A stretch of 24,465 bases of DNA from Gnetum montanum (GCA_015680685.1 MNCI01023592.1:374482-398946), one strand, 5' to 3'. Counted from the first letter of the stretch, positions 12,301-20,776 are shown. Numbers and translations are program-made. Notes: generated from the sequence alone by a model not told the origin.

Positions 12301-12499
12301 ATTTCTATATAAAATTCCATCTTTAACCACAAATTTATTAACCTTTTTGAAGAAAGCTCTTTTCTGACTTGCAGTAAAATTATCTAGAACCTTCCTTGTG
12401 TTAAGAAATTCTAAAATTTCATCATACAAATTTCTTTCATGAGTCCTTAACATACATATTTCCTGTTCTTTAGCCATTAACTTAGCTAATCCCATTCAT

Positions 12500-12970
12500 T
12501 TAATAGTTTTGCATACTTCCAATGAAAATCTGAAATCTTGAAGCCTTATAAGCCAATTTCCTCTATTCAACCCAATTACATTTTGAGCCAAGAATTGCTT
12601 AACTACAAGCTCTATTAACATGATATGAACCATCAAGCTTTCCAAGAAATATTTGAAATGTTAAAGTGCTTTAACAACCAAAAATGCTTATTTTTCTAAA
12701 TTAGTGTAATTTAGTTTAGAACCTTAAGCTGATATCCAATTGGTTCATCTTGACCTTCATCTCTTTGAGTTAAAATAGTAGTAATTGAATCATTTGAGGC
12801 AAAAGCATAATACTCAAAATCTTCCTTCAATTTTGGTTTTACCAAGCATGGAGCTTCTTAAATAACCCTTTTAATTTCTGCTAAGGTTGTCTTTGATTCT
12901 AGTGCTTTCCTTACTAGGATGTCTTTCTTGAGCATAAGCATTAAAGGTTTAGTAATTTCAGTGAATCCTG
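12500..12970 (-). pseudogene. Gypsy-type RNase H (gRNH) and connection to integrase, broken
   Basis: This is the RNase H that normally follows RT in Ty3/gypsy elements and removes RNA from the RNA:DNA hybrid. On the minus strand I read FTEITKPL, then EIKRVI, a stop, EAPCLVKP, DFEYYAFASNDSITTILTQ (the position of the TDAS-type first catalytic Asp, here SND), and EPIGYQLKVLN. After stops, HFWLLKHFN recalls the KQAF-VVKALKHF region. A further shifted stretch near 12600-12510 recalls the IGLNRGNWLIRLQDF segment. The ORF at 12495-12265 (MGLAKLMAKEQEICMLRT...) is the spacer to the integrase zinc-binding domain. No second RNase H lies between this domain and integrase, which matters for the unusual domain order. 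Confidence 0.75.
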
Positions 12971-13900
12971 GAATAAATTTCCTAAAAACTTTATCTTTCC
13001 AAATAAGGATCTAAGAGACTTTTTAGTTGTTGGATGCTCAATATTTCGTACAACTTGAATCCATGAGCCATCTATAGAACTACCTTTTTTACATATTACA
13101 TGACCTAGCAAACTTCCAGACTTAACCCTAAAGATACATTTCTTAGGATTTAATGAAATACCATACTCACAACATCTATCAAAAATTTGTTGGACGTGGC
13201 TAATATGATCTTCCTTCCTTTTTGAATAGACAGTAATATCATCTAAATCAACCATGACAAATTTTCCTATTAAATCTTTAAATGTCAAATTGATATCTCT
13301 TTGAAAAGTAGCTCCAACATTTGATAATCCATATGGTATACTTTTGTAAGCAAAAGTGCCCCATTTGGTGATAAATGTTATTTTATATATATCATCCTTA
13401 TCGACCATAATTTGATTATAGCTTGAAAAACCATCTATAAAAGAATATATATGATACCTTGATACTTTGATTAACATCTCATCAATTCTAGGAAGTGGAT
13501 ATTTATGATTTTCAGAGGCTTCATTTAGATTACTAAAATCCACACAAAGCCTAATATCATTGTTCTTCTTCCTTACTGGAACAAGATTAGTAAGTCATGT
13601 TGAATATCAAACTGGATATATGATTTGAGCTTGTAATAACTTCTTAATCTTAGCTTCCATAGCTGGTTCAAATAATGGATTCAATTTTCTTTACTTCTAT
13701 TTAACTAGCTTACAACCATTTACCAAAGGAATTTTATGTCTCACCACATCTAGTCTATAAGCTTTAAGATCATCATAAGACCAAGCAAAATTTCCTAAAT
13801 TATTTTTCAAGAGTAATAACAAATTTTGCATTAAATCAAAATTCTTTTCCTTTATGATGTTTAAAATTTTTGGTATTTCAATACATTCAAGATTTACCAT
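12965..13900 (-). pseudogene. Reverse transcriptase of Ty3/gypsy type, broken
   Basis: RT copies the element RNA into DNA. The N-terminal part (13900-13697) contains FAWSYDDLKAYRLDVVRHKIPL. Two in-frame stops occur where glutamine is usual just before RKLNPLFEP. Two more lie near 13600, before NLVPVRKKNNDIRLCVDF. The fingers and palm follow: YPLPRIDEML, IDGFSSYNQI (motif A Asp), WGTFAYKSIPYGLSNVGATFQRD split over motif B, FVMVDLDDITVYSK (motif C), then GISLNPKKC and LLGHV. Motif C reads DLDD instead of YxDD: the two catalytic aspartates remain but the aromatic residue is lost. The apparent ORF start at 13543 is only a GTG inside the domain, not a true start. The stops show it is dead. Confidence 0.9.
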
Positions 13901-13920
13901 TCCATAAGCTTGATCATCTA

Positions 13921-14002
13921 GATTCTATATATCTTTTCCTATAAGTAAATTTTTGCTAAATTTTCCTATAAGTAAATTTTTCCTATAAGATTCTATATAT
14001 CA
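13921..14002. repeat. Short local duplication between RT and RNase H
   Basis: The motif TTTTCCTATAAGTAAATTTT occurs twice (about 13935 and 13962), and TCCTATAAG starts a third time near 13981. GATTCTATATAT flanks the block at 13921 and 13989, 68 bases apart. This looks like a local tandem duplication in the linker of the outer element. It breaks the frame that carries HLQVFEDDI (about 14032-14005) toward RT. Confidence 0.7.
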
Positions 14003-14044
14003 TCTTCAAATACTTGTAAATGTTTTATGTTATCTAGTGGCTAA

Positions 14045-14319
14045 TGTTCTCAATTTCTACACCTTCATAATTTTCTATCCTTCTTAAATCTAATGTTGAT
14101 GTTTCCTTTGCTAAATCATATGTTATGTGGTTATCTTCCCTACCTATATGTTCTATTTTAAAGTAATGAAATTGATCGAAATTTTGCAAACAAGTTGTTT
14201 CTAAGGCCACAAGAATGAGCTTTTAACTACATAATTACCTTTAATATATTCACAAACTAGCCTTGAATCTTTTTTTATCGTGATCATATTAATTCCTTTT
14301 TCCAATGTTGTTTTGATTT
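14045..14319 (-). pseudogene. C-terminal half of plant/archaeal-type RNase H (aRNH) of the outer element
   Basis: Minus-strand frames read KTTLEKGIN, then IKKDSRLVCEYIKGNYVVKS, then (after a frame change) FDQFHYFKIEHIGREDNHITYDLAKE. This is the usual pattern of the plant reverse-transcriptase-like RNase H fold: A--xGI, a catalytic Asp in (G/K)DSxLV, the QVxGxYxVK loop, and the final (R)-x-x-N-x-x-AD-x-LA helix, where the last catalytic Asp is kept (YDLA). The N-terminal half lies at 18405-18540, on the far side of the inserted inner element. The join is in frame when the insertion and one target duplication are ignored. A frameshift near 14215 and stops show it is not functional. Confidence 0.85.
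14315..14319. repeat. Target site duplication, left copy (GATTT)
   Basis: These five bases immediately precede the TGATGAG start of the inner element and match GATTC at 18405-18409 just beyond its CTCATCA end, with one C/T difference. Five-base duplications are typical of Ty3/gypsy-type integration. Confidence 0.75.
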
Positions 14320-14339
14320 TGATGAGTTATCATTTTATT

Positions 14340-14357
14340 GGTTGCGATATCGCAACC
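14340..14357. promoter_or_regulatory. Perfect 18-bp palindrome in LTR U3
   Basis: GGTTGCGATATCGCAACC reads the same on both strands and lies 13 bases upstream of the TATA box. The right LTR has a partly duplicated version (17621-17652) with two GATATCGCA cores. It may be a protein-binding site in the LTR promoter or only a cruciform-prone sequence. Confidence 0.6.
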
Positions 14358-14369
14358 TATCTCCTCATC

Positions 14370-14377
14370 TATAAATA
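14370..14377 (+). promoter_or_regulatory. TATA box of the left LTR
   Basis: TATAAATA occurs at the same place in both LTRs, in the orientation of the internal ORF. It is followed by a conserved AGTTCTTAGTTTTTAGAATTT region, where transcription would start. Confidence 0.7.
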
Positions 14378-14600
14378 AGAGGTAGATAGATCTGATAGGA
14401 AGTTTTTTAGTTCTTAGTTTTTAGAATTTTTTTTACGTATTTAGTTTTAAGTAGTTCTTCTCTCAACCCTTCTCTCCCAGTGCATGCCCGCAATGTGGTG
14501 ATTGTAATTGTACGGCATCCTTATTCGAGTGTGACGTACTTGAACACACACATGACTGAAAATAAAGATCAAGATTACTTCATCATTATAGCATTCATCA

Positions 14601-14992
14601 TTGTATGATCTCTCACTGTTATTAGCAATAGTAGCACAAGTAATGTTCGTGGGTTGTTGTTGTGGTGTAGACACTTCAGGAACCATTGGTGATGATGTAG
14701 AAAGAGGGAAAGGATGAGAATGTTGAAATTTAGGAGAAGTGTAAGGTACACAAGGTGGACACTATCAAGGGTAATTCGTTACAGCATTAAGGATAAATGT
14801 GCCAAAAATAATTTTATCCCCTTAGTTATACCAGGAAACTAGAATTGGAGACCACATAAGTAAAAAGGACTTACTATTATAATCTTTTTGGAAACATCAC
14901 ATGGAGATAAAATGCATTCATTAAGGTAAGCAGAAAGGTATAACTTAACTTCAGAAACAACCTTACTAGCGATTGGCCCCGTGTGATTGCAG
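14601..14992. other. Unexplained segment replacing the LTR end, primer site and 5' leader of the inner element
   Basis: This stretch has no counterpart in the right LTR and no recognisable tRNA primer-binding site. On the minus strand two frames stay open: about 14997-14838 (with VSEVKLYLSAYLNECILS) and about 14756-14570 (proline/serine-rich, with STPQQQPTNITC). Both could be chance or fragments of an antisense gene. GT...AG signals at 14831 and 14762 would frame a 70-bp intron on the minus strand, but an in-frame stop lies just before the donor. No function is assigned. Confidence 0.4.
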
Positions 14993-17409
14993 ATGGCCCT
15001 GAAACATGGACAACAGGAAGGTCCTGCTCAAAGTGGGAGCAAACAACCTAGGAGAGGTGAAGGACAAGTTCCTACTGGACAACATGTTGAGCAAAAAGAA
15101 CAATCATTTATCATTCACCAGGAAGACCCTACTATTGTACAATCAAGGTAGGCAGNCTGAGCAAAAAGAACAATCATTTATCATTCACCAGGAAGACCCT
15201 ACTATTGTACAATCAAGGTAGGCAGAAGAAGGAGCTGTAGCAACACCTGAACAGGGACAACATCTCACGTTGTCCCAGGATTGTGTTCAGGCTATCCATG
15301 AAAGGTCCACATTCACTACGGTGATTGTGGAATTAAATTTTGATCCATTTATAGAGATTGCTCCTAAGGCTATTAGGGACCACCTCAAAGGGTCTCCCTT
15401 ATGGCCTATCCTCTCTGAAAGTGGTGCCTGGTACCTAGGGGAAACATACCAATTCTGGCATAATAGAGAACAAGGCACCACGGTTAACATTTGTGGTGTG
15501 ATAGTCGATTTCTCTGTTCAGGCCATTTCAAAAGTATTAAACCTTTCGAATACAGGGCCAAAGGTTGTTTAGTTGTCTACCCGTTCAGACCCTAATGCAC
15601 GACGAGTTTGATTGGATAGGGCATATGGCAAGGATAAGACGTTTGGAGAGTTGACGACAGAAGAGAGGATCTATTTCAAAATAGGAACTTATCAGCTCTT
15701 CCCCACGAAGGGATTAAAAAGAATTTCAATGTATGTGGCAAAGGGATGTGCAGTATTGATGGGAAAGGTTAGTGTTAACCTACCTCATCTATACTTTACA
15801 GAGATCCTGAGGTGGTTCGAAGAATGGAAGATAGGGAAGATGGCGTTACCTTTCCCTTGCCTTATCAGAAAGCTGTGCCAACGTGCTGGTATCAGAGGAC
15901 ACACTAATGATGTCCTTCAAAAAGCCCAAAATGGTTGTCATGTAGCACCAGGATGCAGTAGGAGCCACAGAAGTGGTCGCAAATCATATTAAAGAATCAT
16001 TCAATGTACCTGTTGTGCCATCGATAGATCTCATAGGAGCATGGGATGCTCAAACTTTAGCTAGAATCTCAATGACTCCTACAAAACACGAGGATGTACT
16101 TGATCGATTGCTACAAACAAGACAAGTAATGACATTCATGTTTGACATCCCTCAGGATGTGATGGAAATTCAATCAAACCCCATTTCCACCAAAGGAAAG
16201 CTGGTCTTGACAGAGATGAGGGTCAAGCACGTTGAAACAGAGGTACAAAAATTACAAGAAAGGCTCATGGCCCTACAAGCAGCACAGCGAGACCCTTTGT
16301 AATTTGTTCCCGCAAACCAATTGGATAGTTTCAAAACTAAGCAACTGAGCAAACTACTAACAAAGAATAAGAAGGTGGCAAAAGAAAAAGAGAAGGCTAT
16401 TTGGGATGCCTCTGTAACACAAGTGTAAACGTATGCGCATACCAAGGCACACAAGGCCTTACAAGATAAAAACAAACAACTTGTTGCTAACAACCTTTGG
16501 TTGACCTTTGTGGAAAAGCAAAAGAATGTTCCCAAAGAACATTTTCATCGGTTATGAGAACAATTCATTCAGGTCAACCAAGACATGAGTCGTTTAGCCA
16601 GGGAAAATCGAACCCTCTCAATGGAGAAGGTTCGCGCCATCCACCAAAAGACGGCTATTGAAATAAGCACATGGAAAAATGAGGCTAAATGGCATGAAAA
16701 GATAAAGGAGTACTTACAAGACCAGGTGGGGATGTATAAGCAGATCATTGAGAAGGAGATTAGTATGGCCAAGGCCCACATCAACGTTATCAGTGCTCAA
16801 CACACTGACTTGTGGGCCATAGTGGACACATATGCATTTGAGCACTAGGCGGAAGTTAAGAACTGGGACTTGCAGATCTAGGATCTTACAGAATACATGG
16901 AGTTGGCAAACCTATAGTATGCCAACCTTGCCATGTTAACAGCAAGGCACCTGAGAACACAGCTCGAGCAACAGGTAGCCACCACCTACATCAAATAGGA
17001 AATAGAATTTGCAGAGTGCAAGAAGATATTGCAAAAACTGGAGATTTCAAATTCTAAACTTGAGGTGGTTAAAGAAAGATACCAGGGACAAAAGGGTGTC
17101 ACAACAAACTTGGCTTGATGGCTTGCAGATTTTCAAGAATACAGAGACAAAGCCAGAGCCTACGAGGAGGAACGACGGGTGTTCGCGGCTTGGTATGTTA
17201 AGGTAAATAAAATGTTTCCGTAGCTACCCTGCCCATGGGAAGTGCCGACTCCATCAAACATCGAAACATTAGCATGGATGACGCAAGACCCCAAAACCGA
17301 AGAGCAGAAACTTCAGGCCATACTTCAACACCATCAAGTCCCAAGACCTAGAGCACAAGACAAGGGAAATGCATCCATGGAGGAGCCACCGCCACTAGGA
17401 ACTACATGA
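14993..17409 (+). pseudogene. Decayed single ORF of the inner element: plant-transposon-domain and coiled-coil protein
   Basis: The likely start is ATG at 14993 (context CAGATGGCC), opening with MALKHGQQEGPAQSG and a Q/G-rich tail. After the assembly duplication, 15219-15990 reads HERSTFTTVIVELNFDPF, GSPLWPILSESGAWY, NICGVIVDFSVQAISKVLNLS, EERIYFKIGTYQLFPTKGL and LPFPCLIRKLCQRAGI. This order matches what plant databases call the 'putative plant transposon protein' domain. A frameshift near 15925 (an A-rich run) moves the frame, which then stays the same from 15930 to the TGA at 17407. This last half is rich in E, K, Q and A, with clear coiled-coil character (VETEVQKLQERLMALQAA, SRLARENRTLSMEKV). 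About a dozen in-frame stops interrupt it. A Gag-like or structural role is possible but unproven. Confidence 0.75.
15088..15225. repeat. Exact 68-bp direct duplication flanking an N
   Basis: Bases 15088-15155 are repeated exactly at 15158-15225, separated only by NC at 15156-15157. A perfect repeat around an ambiguous base, inside an element whose LTR copies differ by several percent, points to an unmerged contig overlap. Removing one 70-bp unit brings the frame of the ATG at 14993 into phase with the downstream domain. Confidence 0.9.
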
Positions 17410-17588
17410 GTTCCATCAATTTTGCAGTTGTAGGATTTCCTTCTGCATTCTTTGTGTTGTGTCTCAATTTTATTTTGAATCCACACTACAACATAAACCC
17501 ATTCTCACCATTCAATAATCCCATACCTATCCACTGTGTAATCAACAAAGCTTGTTCTCACTATAACTCGAGGATGAGTTTTCATTCA

Positions 17589-17600
17589 GTCGTGGGGGTA
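17589..17600 (+). promoter_or_regulatory. Polypurine tract of the inner element
   Basis: GTCGTGGGGGTA ends directly at the TGATGAG start of the right LTR. A purine-rich run at this site primes plus-strand DNA synthesis in LTR retrotransposons, and its position fixes the element's orientation as plus. Confidence 0.75.
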
Positions 17601-18404
17601 TGATGAGTTATCATTTTATTCGCCGCGATATCGCATACACGATATCGCAACCTATATCCTCAACTATAAATAAGAGGTAGATAGATTTGATAGGAAGTTT
17701 TTCAGTTCTTAGTTTTTAGAATTTCTTTTAAGTATTTAGTTTTAAGTAGTTCTTCTCTCAACCCTTCTCTCCCAGTGCATGCCCGCAGTGTGGTGATTGT
17801 AATTGTGCAGCATCCTTATTCGAGTGTGACGTACTTGGACACACACATGACCGAAAATAAAGATCGAGATTACTTCATCATTGCATCATTCACTTAGCTT
17901 TATTATTTATTTAATTATTATTTACTACTTTCTTCGTTAATATCTTCTTACCCTAAACTCCTGTTAAACACGGAATTAGTACGACTTGATAACGAGCATT
18001 TAAGTGTGACTACTTGGTAACCCAGTAGCATACCTAGGATCTGCACTTGGTAATCCTAGTCGTAGTCATGCACGAGGTCCAAGATGTGTATGGATGATTG
18101 AGGAACGAATGCTCATCGCACTTAGGCTAGCTTAGATTCTCTCTCACACTCTCTCTCTTAGCTTAATTAATATTATTTTCCATTATCTCCAGGAGTAGTA
18201 GTAGTATAGGAACACATCATACACCTCACTCTAGACTAAACCATATGTGACAAAGCTAACACTAGTCCAGGTGGGAAGACAATGAACTGCGACCTATGAG
18301 TAACTGTCTAGATACCACAACTAGCCCATCTGCAGAGTTCGACTAGATTGCGTGTGAAACGCTTGTATTTGTATGGTTGTGTAGGGGTACCTCACCACTC
18401 ATCA
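17601..18404 (+). repeat. Right LTR of inner element, full length (804 bp)
   Basis: It begins TGATGAG and ends CACTCATCA. It carries GATATCGCA repeats (17626-17652), a TATA box (17665-17672), and AATAAA in GAAAATAAAGATCGAG near 17855. The first about 280 bases match the left LTR. The remaining 520 have no partner in the window. The right end is fixed by the terminal inverted sequence, the target duplication and the resumption of the outer element's RNase H frame at 18405. Confidence 0.85.
17665..17672 (+). promoter_or_regulatory. TATA box of the right LTR
   Basis: TATAAATA, identical to the one at 14370 and in the same sequence context. Confidence 0.7.
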
Positions 18405-18409
18405 GATTC
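18405..18409. repeat. Target site duplication, right copy (GATTC)
   Basis: It directly follows the right LTR and differs from the left copy (GATTT) only in the last base, a C/T change. Confidence 0.75.
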
Positions 18410-18540
18410 CAATACTCAAAGCTTCATATTCAACTTTATTGTTAGTACAAGGGAAAGATAGATGAACTACCTTTAAAAATTTTTGGAGTTATAAGAACCA
18501 TCAAAATATAATTCCCACTCACTCTTATCTTGAGATTCCT
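18405..18540 (-). pseudogene. N-terminal half of plant/archaeal-type RNase H (aRNH) of the outer element
   Basis: On the minus strand the segment reads EWELYFDGSYNS, which holds the first catalytic Asp in the usual W-x-LYFDGS start of this domain. It then continues, after stops and a frame change, to TNNKVEYEALSIGI with the conserved TNN and the catalytic Glu of (A/V)EYEAL. About a dozen residues of the G-x-GAG loop are missing or scrambled. The inner element is inserted right after SIGI, and the domain resumes with KTTLEKGIN at 14319. Confidence 0.85.
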
Positions 18541-18599
18541 CTTTTTTCAAGTTATAAACATCTTAGAGTGTGCAAATTTTGGATTCAAAAGCTCTTGTT

Positions 18600-19015
18600 T
18601 CGATAACTTTATGTTTTCCATTTGATGTAATGTTTCCGATCATCAAAGGTTCACTATATATGTATATTTGATTTCGTTTCCCTTTTCAAAGTAGCCACAT
18701 ATGTGAGTAATTTGTTGATATGTAACCTGAGAAATTTTTCCTCCAACTTCTACTCAATAAAAGACTATATCATGCTGGTATATTTGATACTTGAATAATT
18801 ACTCTACTTTTTATGTGAGGTTTAGAAGTGATTCCTAACAAAGCATTGGGTACCTGACCCACAAACTTCACTCTACTTTTGTCCACTTGAACAATCCTTT
18901 TATTCAATTGTTTGGAAGTCAAACCAAGGTTTTTGCATATAGATAATAGCATGATTGTAGATGTAGCTACAGAATCAACCAAAGAGTTGTGAAGATATTT
19001 GTCTCAACTTCATTA
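18600..19015 (-). pseudogene. Aspartic protease (retropepsin) of the outer element, broken
   Basis: The protease would cut the Gag-Pol polyprotein. On the minus strand I see LHNSLVDSVATSTIMLLSICKNLGL, where the active-site D[ST]GA reads DSVA: the aspartate is kept but the glycine is replaced by valine. NALLGI and IIQVSNIPA follow, then after frame breaks a stretch near 18770-18660 recalling the DIVFYW-EVGGKIS and SHMW segment that often closes plant retroelement proteases. The uninterrupted part is 18982-18770 (about 70 codons). It lies between gag and aRNH, the normal place for the protease. Stops and the altered active site indicate no activity. Confidence 0.8.
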
Positions 19016-19880
19016 TCAAAAGAAAAGAAGAAGCTTATTTATCAAACATACAATCATAACTAGTTTTTGTTGTCTTATCAATGTTAGATACATAGCTTAA
19101 CTCTGACTCTCCAACTTTTATTTTACCATTAATAAGCTCTAAGGTATTTCTCTACTAATCTCCTACATATAACAATTGATATATGTTGATGTTTGCCTTG
19201 ACATGTTTAACATCCTCAATTAAATTATATTCCCCATCTCCATAGAAGCCTAATTTCTTCTCCCATTTATTAAAAGACTAATTTTGAGTACTTTGCTCTA
19301 CTTGATCTTCTTTATTTTTATTTTTAACTCTTCCACTAGGTTCAAAAACCTTCCTATTAGTGTATGAATTAGAAATGACATTTGGAGGCCTAGAAGTGGT
19401 TAATTTTTCTTTTGATCGTAAATTATTTGTATTTTCTTCATTGCTATTGCACTCTTCATCTGACAATATATCTTCTTCAGAACTTGATAGAGCAGAGGTA
19501 TCATTAGATCCATTCTTCGAAGATTTGCTTGTGCAATAAACACTAGATAGTTCATTATTAGATTCAATATCAAGGAAGTTGGACATGGCAACATCACTCT
19601 TATCCTCATCATCTACTAACTTAGTGTCTTGATGTTTCTATTTTCTATTTTTATTTTCCTCCTTTATTTTAACTTTTGCCAAAGCTTTTTCTAGTTTTAG
19701 TGCTTTGTTGGATAAGTCTTTCATTAACTATCCCTTTTCATATTTTCTATCTTCTAACTCTTGCTCTATCTTAATATGGAATGGCCCTAGTAATGCATTA
19801 AGTTGGGCAAAATCTTGCACATGAATCATAATTTAAAGAGATTCAGCCAACTTTGCCAAGTATTGTGAGTTCTTGAAAAT
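19015..19880 (-). pseudogene. Gag-like region of the outer element, broken
   Basis: Minus-strand frames upstream of the protease read NSQYLAKLAESL, then VQDFAQLNALLGPFHIKIEQELEDRKYEKG, then a lysine-rich, probably coiled-coil stretch (KALKLEKALAKVKIKEENK). A serine- and glutamate-rich ORF follows (19586-19278, 102 codons, with SSSEEDILSDEECNSNEEN). Beyond its stop, KHVKANINIYQLLYVGD (about 19201-19159) resembles the short helix often found just before the protease in plant gypsy elements. No CCHC zinc knuckle was seen. Gag would form the particle that packages the RNA. Identity rests mainly on position and order. Confidence 0.6.
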
Positions 19881-20776
19881 TTCCTATTTTGTTCAACTGC
19901 CTAGTCTACGCGGTCCTTATAATACCTACTTGTAACAAATAAAATTTTGCAAAAACATTTGAGCACAACTCCGCAATCTACTCCTAATTTTCCCCAGAGA
20001 AAGAGATAGTTCCACAAGAAAACTAGAAATAGAGCAAGATTCGATGGAAATAAGCAGAAAAGAAAAGAAAGCAGATTTGTGTAGACCTCAAATATTTAAA
20101 CAAGGTAAAATGACACGAGTAAACACTTCGCAATAAAGCTATCCCAAATTCAATATCTACGAATTGTTCAAACTTCCAAGGCTCAAACAAGCAATATCTT
20201 CAAGACAATCCTATTATGCTACCAAAAATTGCTGCGTAAACTACCACGTACGAGACTCCATTTTGACTAGATAATAGATGTCAACGATTGCATTCAAACA
20301 GAACCTTTAAAAGACTTGACAATTTCTGATTGAAATACCACGAGAATTCACTTTAAAGATAAAAAGAAGCTATTCTGGTCCCATCAAAATACCAAAGATT
20401 TTCTGAACCCTCTCGACTACTGAATTGTTCAACGGCGTGACTACAAACAGAGGCTCTCTTACAACAATCCCAATAGCAGTTCCCACACGTTGCACAATAA
20501 CGAAATTTACTACTAAAATGCTCTTAAGGCTTTTAAACACAAGCGCTTCTATGGCAAAATTTTAATAGAAATTTCTATCGGGCAACAAGAACAATAAGAG
20601 CAATCTAAAAATCCCAAAATTACTTGCCAAGGATGATACTATCTAAACCACTAGCTAAACAATTTAAACAAAACAAAAAATGAAATGCATAACTCACAGG
20701 ACCATGACAAAGAGGCTGAAATCTTTATTCTAGCAAGCCATCTTGCAAGCAATCTTCTTTACAAATCTTCTTTGAT
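19861..20776 (-). repeat. Leader region of the outer element (dispersed repeat copy B)
   Basis: This stretch lies between the candidate LTR and gag. It is related to copies A (9305-10125) and C (23006-24110): shared anchors include AGAAATAGAGCAAGATTC (20025-20042 and the matching place near 23170), CTATCTAAACCA and AGAGCAATCT/AAAGCAAT. It is clearly more diverged from A and C than they are from each other. No long frame is open on the minus strand. A sequence TGGTAGCATAATAG near 20232 resembles only loosely the common methionine-tRNA primer site and is not called. Confidence 0.55.

Larger units (their letters stand above)
14320..14600 (+). repeat. Left LTR of inner element, internally deleted
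   Basis: It matches the right LTR from TGATGAGTTATC through TTACTTCATCATT, with about a dozen substitutions over roughly 250 aligned bases by my count, mostly transitions. It lacks a 14-bp insertion present in the right copy. The match ends near 14590, where the right LTR continues for another 520 bases. The left copy nevertheless ends in TTCATCA at 14600, close to the expected terminus, so a deletion between short similar ends (CATTCA.../CACTCATCA) is a plausible explanation. Confidence 0.75.
14320..18404 (+). mobile_element. Non-autonomous LTR retrotransposon (inner element), nested in the outer element
   Basis: The element begins TGATGAG and ends CTCATCA, a perfect 7-bp inverted terminal pair. 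It carries two related LTR sequences in direct orientation, a G-rich polypurine tract directly before the right LTR, and a near-perfect 5-bp target duplication. It lies inside the aRNH coding region of the outer element, whose frame continues across the two flanks. The interior has one long decayed ORF (14993-17409) and no protease, RT, RNase H or integrase, so it would depend on enzymes from another element. Its total length of 4,085 bp includes a probable 70-bp assembly duplication. The left LTR is incomplete and no primer-binding site is recognised. Confidence 0.9.

Noticed and set aside
14762-14831. Minus-strand GT...AG pair suggesting a 70-bp intron in an antisense gene
   Set aside because: An in-frame stop precedes the donor and the two flanking frames show no recognisable protein. 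Such short signals are common by chance.
16170-16784. Minus-strand ORFs of 121 and 71 codons
   Set aside because: They are shadows of the coiled-coil coding frame of the inner element on the plus strand.
20219-20234. Primer-binding-site-like TGGTAGCATAATAG on the minus strand
   Set aside because: Only about seven of twelve bases agree with the usual methionine-tRNA site, and it lies more than 500 bp from the proposed LTR end.
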